A DNA stretch of 64,000 bases, taken from Fennellomyces sp. T-0311. Lineage: Eukaryota > Mucoromycota > Mucoromycetes > Mucorales > Lichtheimiaceae. The notes under the pieces are model-generated. The model was given only the letters and a program-made list of their open reading frames with translations, was not told the DNA's origin and ran no database searches. Shown piece by piece: positions 21,319 through 33,937 of this stretch. Each line of letters begins with the position of its first letter. Within the stretch, counting starts at the first letter, position 1. Position numbers and translations under genes: made by a program. Where the stretch lies: the NCBI GenBank assembly GCA_025266875.1, contig JALLLT010000053.1, forward strand, positions 1-64,000, given 5' to 3'.

Positions 21319-24252
21319 ATTCTCTGCTTTTCTTTATTCTGGCTCTCTTTTGATCCGATAATAAAAGGTGGTGTGGTATTAGGTGTTCTGCGTGCCGTCA
21401 AAGAGGAAAAAAAAAGAAACAGGGAAGAAGAGCGAGAAAAGGAGAGGGGGCATGGTGGTGGTCAAGGAATCTTTGAATTTTGTTCTAGTCTCTCTCTATA
21501 TTATTTGATTACTCTCTGTATTCACACACATAAGCACACACGCAGTAGCCGTAAATTTCTTTAAGGGGGATAGAAGGAGATACGGGAAGGGGTATTGGTT
21601 AGGTACCAACCCGTTTATTAGGGAGTCTGTAGACATCCCAAATATAACCTTGAAAAATAATTTCTATACTTTGTCAAGTTTATCCCTTAGTTTATAAATA
21701 CAAAGCTGCTGTATCCTGTATCACTTACATATAAAGATATCTGCAAGATTTTTCTTTTATTATGGTAATTTTTTGTGATGTTGATACGACTTTTGTTTTT
21801 ATTCATGTTTGACAGATCAGTTCAGGGCGCGTGCAAAACGTCCCACCGCCGCATTAACTTTAACTCTATAGCCCGATATCGTCACCTTTCCTAATCTATT
21901 ATAATGGATAAGGCTGTTTCTTCTACACATAACGTGCTTTAAAGTTTTGTACCTTATCATAAAATCTGATCATTCTTGTCTTTATCACATCAAAAGGCTT
22001 GCTTTTCGTTTAGGAAAAGAAGCTGATGATGAAACTTGGTCGGATGTGAGAGTACAACGCAGGGACATTATGCACAAAATATTATATTTTTTTACAATTC
22101 GATGTGTTCCGGATCATGACAACAGATTATTCATTGTTCGCTTCAGTCGTTAGTGGGTAAACTAGGAATGTCCTGCACATACCAGAAGCTAAAAGTGTAT
22201 AATCGAGTCACCACATAGTTCTCCATTTATCCAAGTTACAGAGTAGCTATAAAAAGTTTGCATTACGCATACCAATGATTCCGAGAGTTATATTATGCAT
22301 TAATCACATGGTGTCATACCGCTATGCATCTTAAAACTTTGTTCGTTAGTGTTCCTTTAAAGTATCTACTTTGGGTGAACCTGGATACTCCACATCGGTA
22401 AACCCCGGTGGAGGCACCACTCCTCGTAAGATATTGCGTGTTTGCTGCTTTCTGGCCGGTGAACATTTGACGGAGAGACAACGGCGCAGCCATCGAGGTC
22501 TGATTTGTCACAATCCTATATTAGTTACATATGTAGGCATATTCTACAGGGACAGGTCAGTTAGCCTTTCAAATAAAATTCATACTTTTTCAACTATCTA
22601 GACATGCTTTTCTGAATAAAATTCCGATACTCGCCAAGCTTCAGACATGTTTCAAGCTTACTGTGTCTTCGTGTGTAGCATCCAAAGTTCGTTTAAATTG
22701 TTTCTGCATCTCGCTAGTCACATTCATCAACATATCAGCGGCCGATCGACGCACTTGAATGTTGTGATATCTAGAGCTTTTCCTCAGCTTATAGATATTG
22801 GACATTTTTTGTTCCATGAGAGCATTGGCTAACGCAGCCAAAGGAGGAAGGAGCCGAGCGACATGGTGATTTTGTTATTTTCACCACTGTTAGCACCGCT
22901 GGTGCTTCGGTTGTGATTGACAAATTAATTAGTGATAGTTTCGCGTGTCATTCTGAAATGTTTCATAACCCAGAAGGTAATATCGCGCTTGAGGCAATTG
23001 GTAAACTTGTCGTAGATTTCGAAGCAGATACTTTGATGCATAGGGGAACAGTGACCGCTTCTGTGTGGCATTTTTGTAAAAGTGGTTGCACTACACAGTC
23101 AACGAGTGCAAAAAAGGATGGGTACGAACAAAACATCAGTTCGTATACCACCCAGTCTTTCACCATCATGGATTGTGTAATTATTGATCGAGTTCAAGTC
23201 TACATATAAGTTACTATCATCAATTGGTAAATCGCTCGATCTAGATCGGGTTGCAAGTGACAACGACTACTTTGTGATCTTTTGTAGTGTTATAGCACGT
23301 TCGAGTGGCCACCGGGATACACTTCCATAAGTTTGAAAGAGCGAAATGCATTCGAAAGTGTTTTTTAGAGCAGAATATCAGAAGTAACTCAGACCTAGGG
23401 GAGTGGATTTTCAGAACGAAAATCGCTTTTCCCAAAAATGACTTCTGAAAACGACTTGTGCATTTGAACGCGCCCTAAAGGTCTACATTTTCAACTGTAA
23501 CAACACGGGTAATCTAATAAAAGCGGTCGAATTATTTGTAGAAGGTTCGGAATCCCGGTTCTTGTTGTCGGCAGTAATAAACAGTGAGGTTGATTGTTTA
23601 CGGGTGTTTCGGGATATGGACACGGTTTTATTTTCATATTGACCACCAGTACTACTTGCGCAATGTTGCGTGGTATTTGGCGGGTGCTACTGATCCTTTG
23701 CTGTTGCAGTACAGCGGCCATGTTGCCTGAATACTGAGAGTGTACATATGAGTGGTGAGATTATCTTGTGCGGATCTGCTTGGACGCATTATTTGTATCT
23801 ACGGTAGCGAGCGAAACGTCGTGTCTCTAGGCGACAAAAAAAAAGAGGGAGAACGCGAACACACGTGATTCGTGAAAAAATAAGAGAACTTAAAGTGGTT
23901 GTTTCACAACATAGCATGAGTCAAGCCACCGTTGAATTCCCAAGTTTGCCAGGCCTAGTCGGTCTTTCCCCAGCCACCACTAAGTTTTTTTTTTCCCTGC
24001 CAAACCGGAGAGAGACGTTTTACATAACGGCAATCGTTTCCCCGGAACTGCTATTTTCTTTTTCACATAGCACAGCATTTTACACTAGTTATTTTCCCTT
24101 CGACATTTGCTAAAAGGGAAAATACCAACCGAAAACCAGAAACCGTCTTAAAAGAAAGAGGAATCCGCAACTCCCCTTTTTAAACCCTCGAAACGAGCAT
24201 ATTCCGACCCAACACAAAAAACACAACTCGCAACAGCAACATACATATAACC
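21319..24252. other. Intergenic, mostly gene-free
   Basis: Contains the upstream regions of the divergent tetraspanin and LARP1 genes. A 66-codon minus-strand frame (22841-22641; helical, charged) and a 98-codon plus-strand frame (22913-23209) are open, but neither has a good start, splice partner or recognisable family. The LARP1 proximal upstream region (23990-24250) is pyrimidine-rich, then A-rich. Confidence 0.55.
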
Positions 24253-27040
24253 ATGGTGAACGCCACCACCGTTGCCGCAGCCGAAAATGCTGAAAAACAA
24301 CAGCAACAACAGCAACAACCACCAACACCGGAAGCGTCAACCGAGAAACCCGCCAATGGCACAAATAACAACACCAATGACGCACCTGCTGAAAAGCAAA
24401 CTGTTGCTGCACCTGCTCCTGCCGTGAATGTATGGCAGGTACGGAAATCTGCAGCCAGCAATGGCACCGAGGACTCTTCCGAAAAGAAGGCTGGTGCGAG
24501 CTCGGGTAAAAAAAATAACAAGACTAGACGATATCGCGAAAGTGTGTTCCTAAACATGATCTGCAATAGAAGCTTGGCCTGCTCCTAAGGAGGCCCTGGA
24601 TAAGCCTATCGAAGAGGACACCAAGAACAAGTTTTCTGCTCCCAAAGGTATATAAGCTTTTGATTAATTAAACTATAAATTCAGAAATTAACTCATCATT
24701 ATCCAGGCAAAGGAAGAGGGCAATGGAAGCCGTATACCCCGACCATCACACACTCAACTCCCACACCCAATGGCCGTTCGCGCAGCACGCGTGGCCGTGC
24801 ACATGGCGACCGCAGAGACGTGCGAAAACCTCGACGCGGTAGCCAGCCAGCACGCCAGTTTGCCAAGGAAAAGGTTGATGAGAGTGGATCCGATGACAAG
24901 GCATCGGTTGCTAGCGACAGCAATGCCAAGACAACCGCTGAACAGCAATCGTCTTCAACGGCTACACAGGCGCCATCCGCACCAACTGTCAACGGATCAT
25001 CCTCCACGTTCCACCATGGTCGTGGCGGTTTCCGTGGACGCGGTCGAGGCCGTGGTCGTGGAGGCTTCCATGGCAGCCGTCGTTTCGATTACATGAGCGC
25101 CAGCCGATTAAGACCCTACTTCATCAATGTCGATGCCGAAACCCTCAAGTACTATATTCTGCAACAAATGTAAAGCGCAACGGGGAAAAAGAGAGAGAGA
25201 GGCCGATTATACGTGTATACTGAACATTCCGGGGATATAGTGAATATTACTTTAGCGTGGACAACCTTTGCAAGGATGTCTTTTTGCGTAGCCAGGTATG
25301 ATATCTAGCGAGGATTGTAGAAGAAGGGATGCTTATCAATTGCTGTTAGATGAACTCTGAGGGTTATGTTGACGTTCAATTGCTCGCCAACTTTAACCGT
25401 GTCAAGGCTCTTGCTACCGATATCAACTTGATCAACGAAGCGTTGGCTGAGAGCCAATTGCTCGAAGTCAAGGAAGGCAAGGTTCGCAAGCGTGAAGGCT
25501 GGCAAACGTGGGTCCTTCCTGCTGCTGCTCCTAGCAAGACCGCTGCCGAGGCTGTCAAGCAAAGCGCCCCATCCAATCCTCCTCAGCATACTTTGGCATC
25601 GCTTGCCCGCCCCACCGGCGGTTCTCCCGCTGTCAAGTCGCCCACCAACGGTGAACGTCGCAAATCTCATCAACCCAAAGACGAGGCTGATGATGATCTG
25701 TTCGAATTCGATGACGATGACTGGATCGATGGTAGCCGTCCCAACACCGTACAAAAGTATTACTTGTCAGATGACGACTCTGAATTCGACGATGACGACG
25801 ATCTCGAGATCGATGAAGATACCGTAGCTCGTATTATGATTGTTACCCAACGCAAACGCAACGACAAGTCGCATACTTCGTATGATCGCGCCAAGATGAA
25901 CGATGATATTCTGGATATGATCAATGAAGGATTGTATCAGTATGAGCGCGGATTGGGCTCAACCGAGTCTGGCTATAGCAACCGCAAGGTGGGCACATTG
26001 GATCCCGAACACTTTGCTCAACTGAGCGCAAGCGCCAAGCAACGCGAAGCTGTAGAACCTGTTCAACCTACCAAGTCGGCCAATGCCAAACCTATCAAGT
26101 CTGATAAGAAGGCACCTCGATTCTACCCCGTACGACCTGAATCACTTCCCAGCAGTGCATTCTATGGCACCCCTCGATCAACTGCTGGAAAGAAGGAACA
26201 GGACCATGGCCACGTTGGTTGGGTGTTGAGTGAAGAAGCTTATCACTACAACCCCAACGATCTGTTGTCCACCAGTTATGGAAAGTCGCCTGCTTTGAAC
26301 GAGTTGTCGACATCAGTCGATATGGCTCACTCGTTCCCTCACTTTGAGCATCCAAGCCACGAGTTGCTTCGTGAGAATGGTTTCGTTCAGCACAAGTACT
26401 ACAAATACCATGCCAAGGCTGTTAGAGAGCGCAAGCGATTGGGCGTTGGTCAGTCGCAAGAAATGAACACAATCTTCCGTTTCTGGTCTCACTTCTTGCG
26501 CGATCACTTTAACAAGCGTATGTACAACGAGTTCAAGAAGTACGCTGTCGAAGATGCCAACCAGAACTACCGGTAAGTTGAAAAAGAAGTTATTATATGG
26601 GGCAACGAAGCTTATTGGTTTGTATAGATATGGTTTGGAATGCCTGTTCCGTTTCTATTCGTATGGTTTGGAGAAGCGTTATCGAAAGGAAGTGTTCTCT
26701 GACTTCCAAGAATTGACATTGGCTGACTACGACAATGGTCATCTCTATGGTTTGGAGAAGTTTTGGGCATACCTTTACTATCGCAAGGATAAAAAGAGAG
26801 AGCTCAAGGTTAATGAACGCCTGAGCGGTATTCTTGCCAACTACAAGTCCGTCAAGGACTTTAGAGATGCCAAGGCACCAAAGAAAGACGGCGAACAATC
26901 GTATAAAGTTCCCCATCACGGCGTAAGTCGATACTATCCTCTTAAAGATGAATGTAACTGATAATGTTTCTTTTTTCATTTAGAAGCAACAACGTGGCAG
27001 TGTGAGCGGTCCATCCGGCGCAGCATCGCATGCCGCTTAA
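24253..27040 (+). CDS. LARP1: La-related protein 1 (La motif plus DM15 region)
   Basis: Seven exons: 24253-24505, 24570-24647, 24707-25169, 25241-25295, 25350-26572, 26628-26922, 26984-27040; 807 aa. The N-terminus is Gln/Asn/Pro-rich, with an early VNVWQVRK block and an RGG/Arg-rich segment ([10 protein letters not shown]). The La motif (~240-345) is split over three exons: [34 protein letters not shown]. An acidic middle precedes the C-terminal DM15 region (~617-770): [20 protein letters not shown] block (here [20 protein letters not shown]), then [19 protein letters not shown] and [15 protein letters not shown]. In animals LARP1 binds TOP mRNA caps through DM15 under TORC1 control. Yeast Slf1/Sro9 lack DM15, so this is the animal-type architecture. 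Confidence 0.95.
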
Positions 27041-28108
27041 GCAGCCCTAATACGTCTCCTAACCGAATCCCTCTCTCGACCTCATCTTGATAAAAAAAAA
27101 AGCAAAAAAATCAACCTGTAGTATTTTTTCTTCCTCTTTTTTTCCCTTTTCCTTTTGTGCAAAACTCATAGAAGACAACTTCGTCTGTTTTTTTATATCT
27201 TTTTTTTTTCATCTCCAAAAAAAATCAAACATAAAGAATGTTTTTTTTGTATCTTTAGGCCTGTATCATATGTCTGGGCTTCAGTAAATTAGTTCTTTCT
27301 GTATGACTGTGCGTAACATACACACGAATGAACGTGTGTGTGCACACTATTTTAAGATACATGTCACACATGCATAAGGAAAGTGTCAAACTTACATTGG
27401 CTCGGCCTGCCACGAAGGGTGGATGCCCTGAAGCAATCCATGTACCCATTGGATCAGTTTGAATGTCGTATTACTCATGAGATTGAACAACTTCCCGTTT
27501 GGTTCTCGCTCATCGCAAAGGCCAAAGAAGAGAAAAGAGGCAAAGTCTTCGCACTCTGTTCTTATTTTCCCACTGTCGCATTTTTTTTGGTTTCACTTAT
27601 GCAACCTGTTATTCAATGATATGAACATCCGATTGAGTTCTAGCCACTGCTATTAAAATAAAGTGGAGTGCGCTTGTGAATGTAATGTGCATCTGGGAGT
27701 CGTTTATCACACAACGCAGAATATCACACTTTTAAAGCATAATGTACAGTGTGGACCATCAGGTTCCGATGATTAGCGACAGTAGTGGATCATATTTCTC
27801 TCCACGAAAGGCTTTCGCGTCAAACCCGGCCTTGCATTTCTTTGATACGTACACCGTAAGGCTTTGTGGTAAGTGTTATATCCAGTCTTACCTTGATGAC
27901 ATGAGCGTAGCTCAACACGTTATAGGTTGTTTAGGTGAGACAAGGAGACTAGTTCGGTTGGTCAGTCGCTTACCATCGCGCCCTGCTATTTCAGGCCCTC
28001 CTATTTTTATCATAATAACCGCCAAGACGGTTACACACTCGTTGCCAAGTGGCAATTTAGATGACAACATTTTTATTAGATAAGCCTCACTCTTTATGTC
28101 TCTTTCGC
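27041..28108. other. Intergenic, no supported gene
   Basis: T- and A-rich LARP1 3' flank (27080-27260), then the region upstream of the zinc-cluster factor. A 113-codon ATG frame at 27742-28083 has no family resemblance and was not called. Confidence 0.55.
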
Positions 28109-30212
28109 ATGTTACTGTGTAGGGGTAAGGCCCTTTTTTTTAGCATAACCTAATCCAAATGCTAAATAAGCTGAGCAGCTTGCAAGGAACGACAACGAAA
28201 ATGCACATGGCAAGCCAACAATTTGCAGACTTGCCTCTTTTGCAGCCATTCCAATCGTGAATGCGTTCCATTCTATGAGGAAACAGAAGATCTCGTCAAA
28301 TCAATCGAGTCTGAAACTTCAACATTACAGTGCTGGCACCAAGAAATGATCAGAATCGAGAAGTCATTGCACCAGTTGGACCACGAAATTCAGGATTGCT
28401 ATGCGACAAAAAAGCACAATCATGATGAACCAGAATGGCAGCTGGTCATAGAAAATGGCCGACTACGATTGCTGTCTGATATCAAAACTCCGTATGAACT
28501 TTCGCTTTACGGTCAAGCGTATTTTCGATACCTATTACCACTACAAGGTCTTATGTTCAAACGACTATCGTCCATAGAACTCGATTGTAAGACCCCAAGC
28601 TTTGATTTGATCATCAACGGCTTTCGATTCATCTATCAAGCGTACTCTCAAAACCAACATCCTCAGTCATACATCCCATCTCCGTTACATTACGCTTACG
28701 GTATCAATCCGGTTGTTGATCAGCTTGTACAAGTCTATGTTAAATACCAAAACCCCGTACAGCCATTACTTCATGTACCAACATATCTCGACCACTACCG
28801 CCGTCTCAAAGATCCTTTATCCTGCCCTATCGTACTCGCCATCTGTATCAACACAATCTGCAGCACACGTAGAGTCAAAGGATACACCAGTATCCAACGG
28901 CGCCAGCTCGCAGAGTTCTTTTTCAGCAAATGCAAAAGTATATTGCTCGAGATGTTTGACGACCCAGACCGCCAATTGGACACAGTAATTACAATCTCGC
29001 TTTTGTATCATTATGTCATGATGGTGCTCCTCGATTTCACTCAAGCAAGGCGACTATCAACGATTGCAAGTCTGCTCTGCAGCGACATGGCACCGACTTA
29101 CCGTGACGAAAGCAACGGGGTTTCGCCGGAACAAAAAGCTATGTTTGAGCGCATTTTTCTTCAAACAGGAGGTGTAGGTTTCATGATGAATATTATATAT
29201 GGATGTGTGTCCGACAAGACATCATTCTTTTCCGGCGATTCACTGAAAGCGTTACCTGACGAAGATCGAACGACACGCGAGTATCTAGAACTATATTCTC
29301 ACGTATTAGACGTTTCGTTTGCGCCGTTTGTCTCTGCCGTCATGGTATTATTTGTTATAAAGGGGAATGCTGCAATTACTCACAATTATTGCACAGGACG
29401 AGGTGGAACGCGCAAGAAGCGACACGAATTTGCAACACTTATTAAGTGTTGAACATATCCTACAATTCGACGCAGCGATACGAGAATGGTGGAAGAACCT
29501 CCCAGAGCACACTAGACTGTGTGATGATCCGTTTGACGGCAAGGATATCATTCGCACTGATTCAACACACAAGTTACTTCTTTATGGATATTTGCACGCA
29601 ACGATACTGCTGTCATACGGATTTTTCATTGGACCTCTTTATCTACTAAAAGCGTCAGATCACCAGAACGCCGGTTTGGCCAACGTCCTTTACGAGCATT
29701 GCGTATCGGTTATCTTAAAGTCTTTGGATCGTACACTGTCGGCTGTACGACGAACCCTTTCTGTCTGCGTCGATATATCCATCTGTAAGTGTTGTTTCGT
29801 TTACCCAATAGCCACGATCTCACGATTGCTACGTCTAGTGACATTCGTCTGCTTGATGCGCTCCGTGCACATTTTTCATAACGTTTTCTCTTCTGCGCCA
29901 GATATCAAAATTCCTCTAAACGTGGAGAAATTATTTGTGTCATGCATGGAAGAGATAAACAAAACCGTGTTTCCATTGGATCATTTCGTTCCATCACATC
30001 AGTCGCCGTTAAAGTCATACATGGCAACAAGATGCACAGAAGATCTCGCTGCCTTTCTGAAATATCCTCTACCTGGATACGCCTTTGCTGCAGATATATT
30101 CAACACTGCATCGACTTATCTCGGATCACGGTTTCAAGGATCATCTACTCCACCAGATCCGCTTTCCTTTGTACATTTGATAACATACACCCCCTCGACC
30201 TCTGTTCATTAA
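28109..30212 (+). CDS. Zn2Cys6 fungal transcription factor
   Basis: Four exons: 28109-28124, 28179-29344, 29397-29784, 29839-30212; 647 aa. The first exon has only 16 nt (MLLCR). It was placed because it supplies the first Cys of a complete binuclear zinc cluster at the extreme N-terminus: C4-x2-C7-x6-C14-x9-C24-x2-C27-x6-C34. A short helical linker (~45-75) follows, then a long alpha-helical middle region as in fungal-specific transcription factors (IVLAICINTICSTRR, RQLAEFFFSKCKSIL, TVITISLLYHYVMMVLL). The cluster is expected to bind CGG-type sites; the target pathway is unknown. A damaged tandem copy starts 268 bp downstream. Confidence 0.82.
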
Positions 30213-30480
30213 AAGAGCTTGCAGTTATTTATAGATATTTGTGATTTCATGTTATGTACGTGATTGCCGATATGATGTGCATGCTGGACATTAAATCGAG
30301 GGTGCATACTCACTAACAACCTGAGCACTGGATTACAAGTAATTATCAAATATCGATGTAGTGATTTCTCTTTGGAGCGACCAACAAAACAATCGAATGT
30401 GTTTATGCCAAGAGCTTATGATGTTACACGTTTGTTACCCAGAGATCGTATTTAAATACAGCACCTTAAGCCTCTTCCGC

Positions 30481-32462
30481 ATGTTACAGTGCAGAGATAA
30501 GGGGCACTTTCTGTAAAACTAGACACAAATACTGAATAAGCCAAGCAGCTTGCAAACAAGTGGTAAATGTCGAAAAGGCAATGCAACACTTGCGATGTGG
30601 TATTCGGGATTGCTATGCAGTGGAAAAGCCCAATGGTCAAGAAGGACACCAGTGGCAACTGACAATAGAAAACGGTCAGCTACGGCTATTGTCTGACACC
30701 ACAACTTCTGAGGAACTCTTGCTCTAAGGTCAAGCGTTCTTGAGTTACTTGGCAACACCTCCAAGGGTTCATTTACAGACAATTATCGTCTATCGAACTC
30801 GACTGTGAAGCTTCAGCCTTTGACATTATCAGCAATTCCTTTCGATTCATCATTCATGCTTTTTTGCAAAACCCACCCCAGCAACTACACGAGTCATATA
30901 GCATTCACGGAGTCAACCCGATTATTCATCAACTTGTTCAAGTGTATGTCGACTATCAAAGCCCAATACTGCCATTGCTTCATGCGCCAACCTATCTTGA
31001 GTACTATCGTAGTCTCAAAGATCCGTTAACTTGTCCAATCACACTTGCCATTTGCACCACCGCGATTTGCAGCACGCGCAGAGCCAAAGGATACGCCAGT
31101 ATTCACCGACGCCAGTTGGCCAACTTGTTTTTCGCAAAATGCAAAAAGTATACATACTGCTGGATATGTTTGACGATCCAAATCGCCAATTGGATACGGT
31201 GATTATTATCTCGCTCTTGTACCACTATATAGTATTTGTGCTCTTCAATTTTTGCTCAAGCAAGACGGCTAGCGACTGTCGCAGTTCTGCTTTGTAACGA
31301 TACGGTGCCTATCTATTGCGACAAAAACAAAGACAACCAACTCTCCAGATTACAAAAGACTTTGTTTGGACGTCATTATGTGCAAACAGCCATCACAGCA
31401 TCCACACTAAAGATCAAATTTGAAGCTGAGATGGACAATAGATCGTCCTACAAGAACGACTTGGAAGCATTACCTGGTGAAGATCAAAAGACGCACCACT
31501 ATATCACGTTGTACTCTTACGTCGCGCGAATTCCTTTTATGCCATTTGTCACCAACATCACTGTAATTCTTTCACTTTTTCATGGCTGCACTTTTTTTTT
31601 ACTAACCTAAACATCTTTATTTATACATAGGGTAACCTAGAGCACATGAACGTCAATATCGAAGCACCACAGTTATTAAGTATGAAGTATATACTACACT
31701 TTGAAGAAGCACTTCGAGAATGGTAGAGAAAACTTCCAGACAATATTCGGCTCTGTGATGATCCGCTTGATGACGTTTTCATCACTGGTACTGATTCTGC
31801 CCCCAAGCTTCTCATGTACGGGCACGTACATGAGACAATATTGATGGTATCTGGACTTTTCATCAAGCCATTCTACACTCTAAAAATGTCAAAGAAACAC
31901 GATGGGAATTTGACCAGTATTATGTACGAGCGATGCATATCTGTTACGCTACAGTCATTGTAATGTTTACTTTCAGCTATCCTGCAAACTCTTTCGATTT
32001 GTACCGATGTATGCACGAGTAAGTTTTTTTTTCATTCCAAGGGCCACAACCCTAATTTTATTATCCAGTGACATTCATTGGCCTGGCGTGTGTCATACAC
32101 ACGTTTCATATCCTCTTCTTGTCTGTCCCCGAGATCAAAATTCCTCCAAGCACAGAAGTGCTATTTGTGACATGCATGGATGAGATAAACAAAACTGTGT
32201 TCCCGTTGGATCACTATGTTCCCGTTGGATCACTATGTTCCCGTTGGATCACTGTGTACCACCACATCAGTCACCGTTAAAGTCGTGCATGGCAACAAAA
32301 TGTACAAAAGATCTCACGGGGCTCTTCAAGTATCCTCTACCCGGGCACGCTTTTATTACCGACATTTTCAACACTGCGTCGGCTTATCTTATATCACAGT
32401 TTCAAGGTCCATCATTACCAGATCCACTTTTTTTGTACATTTTATCACAAACACTCCCGTGA
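30481..32462 (+). pseudogene. Tandem pseudogene copy of the Zn2Cys6 factor
   Basis: Aligns with the gene at 28109-30212 from ATG (30481) to stop and keeps the third intron. The first donor has changed from GTAAGG to ATAAGG. A deletion removes zinc-cluster Cys 3 to 6 and the start of the linker. An in-frame TAA sits near 30725, frameshifts follow, and a 3x19-bp expansion (32199-32255) shifts the frame again. Long blocks remain readable: LTCPITLAICTTAICSTRR, RQLANLFFAKCK, DEINKTVFPLDHYVP and FKYPLPGHAFITDIFNTAS. The copy cannot make a DNA-binding factor. Confidence 0.85.
32199..32255 (+). repeat. Three tandem 19-bp repeats in the pseudogene
   Basis: The unit GTTCCCGTTGGATCACTAT occurs twice exactly and a third time with one change. 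The intact paralogue has a single unit. The extra 38 nt shift the reading frame. Confidence 0.9.
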
Positions 32463-33937
32463 ATTCTGGGAATTAAAAGAACTTGTAATTATTTACAATA
32501 ATTATGCAATCACGCGCATCAAAGCTTGAGTACTGGTTTGTAGAAAAATTACGGAAAGCGCTACCTAGCGACTGCTGGAGCTGCTATTTATGCGTACTAC
32601 CTTATATAACCAAGTGTAATTTTCAGTATAAGTATAATTAGTACGTATGTACGTATGTACGTAACCCAATATAGAAGCTTATCTCGGCTGAAATTGTTAA
32701 GAGGGCTTTCGTATGTAAGGGCATTATTATACACTGAGGGTAATACAGGCCAATACTGCGCTCATAAGAATGGCACAATTTATTGTCGTTTAGTCAGCCG
32801 TCCTTTGTACGTGCATTTATTTCAAACGTCCTCGTAATATCTATTCGTTCCTACATAGAGCTCGCAATTCTTTTTTTTTATATAGGTGTATTTTGAAGTG
32901 GTGATATGTAAAGTGTTGGATGCGGGTTTGACTTGAATCCATGCGAAGAAAAGCATATACTTTACATGTGTATTACTAGGGTATCCTAGCATCCTGTGGA
33001 AAGCAAAAAGCTAATGACACTAGCGTTGTGCACGGCCATAGCATCTGTTCCTGAAAGAAATTCCAGTAATATGCTGATTTGCGTGCATCAAGGACATAAA
33101 AGGAAATTTGATGGGGTTGTGCCATAGCAACGATGGGATTAGTGTGGGGAGGACCATAGTCACTGTTGTCAATTCCAAAAAAGGACACATAGTGGATCAA
33201 TACGTGTATAGAGTAATCGAGGGAACGTGACAAAAGACTATCACGAGTTTGCATATAGTAGCAGAAGCGAATGAAAGTGTCGATACAGTTGGGAGGGAAA
33301 AAGAAAGGCAGTGACGTCATTTGCTTCGAGCGCACTGCGAAGCGCCTACGATTTCCACTTCGGCCTACTACTTCGTCTGAGGAATAAGTAGTGTGGCATA
33401 ATAACCGGGCAACAGGTAACTAATACACCCTCTTGCACTTGGTTTTTATTGTTTATATCCGTGTAAGATAAAGTACTGATCGCCAGATGAACTTAGTAAC
33501 CCGAGGTTTGTCTTGGCAGCATCGAAACGGTAAACGATCATCTGGAAACAAAAGCAACCTTCATCCCTTTTGTCCCCAACACGGCCCAACCGAGAACGAT
33601 CTCACGCTCGTTAAACAAACGACACAAGGTAAAAATTAAACGGTGGGATTTGCAATGGCGAGTCCTGTTGGCAACATGTACGATTGATGCTTTAATGGTT
33701 CAGCAGGACTTCCATCTTGCTTATTATATTATCTCTCCGTGGTTGCGCCCTCCGGCCTTTTTTTCTCTTATTACCAACAAAAACTTTGAACAACAGAAAG
33801 GCTTATTAATCCGGAAACAAAGGGGAAACACGACACCGCGAGCTTGTCGGGTTTGAACCACACACACACATAATTATCACGAACGCAAACAGCAAAAGGT
33901 TGCGCATAGCAAGTGGCATTATAAACGTTACAGGATT
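32463..33937. other. Intergenic upstream of EAF1
   Basis: Contains short tandem TACGTATG units near 32643-32663 and one possible minus-strand gene (listed separately). The last ~400 bp are the EAF1 upstream region. Confidence 0.5.
32976..33320 (-). CDS. Possible small gene or exon, unidentified
   Basis: A minus-strand frame of 114 codons from ATG at 33320 ends at 32976, and the same frame stays open upstream to ~33420 (SDEVVGRSGNRRRFAV). Base composition and codon choice look more like coding DNA than the surrounding spacer. A second coding-like stretch (MIVYRFDAAKTNLGLL) lies further upstream on this strand near 33530, but no splice joins the two cleanly. The product has mixed hydrophobic segments (IRFCYYMQTRDSLL, LIHYVSFFGID) and no family I recognise. 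It could be an exon of a gene divergent from EAF1, or chance. Confidence 0.25.
   Translation of the reverse strand: MTSLPFFFPPNCIDTFIRFCYYMQTRDSLLSRSLDYSIHVLIHYVSFFGIDNSDYGPPHTNPIVAMAQPHQISFYVLDARKSAYYWNFFQEQMLWPCTTLVSLAFCFPQDARIP

Noticed and set aside
22371..22601. Frame with VNPGGGTTP resembling a glycine-rich loop of succinyl-CoA ligase
   Set aside because: Similarity is limited to a few Gly/Thr residues and nothing around it supports the family.
27742..28083. 113-codon ATG frame upstream of the zinc-cluster factor
   Set aside because: There is no family resemblance or splice link to the factor, and its end overlaps the probable promoter.
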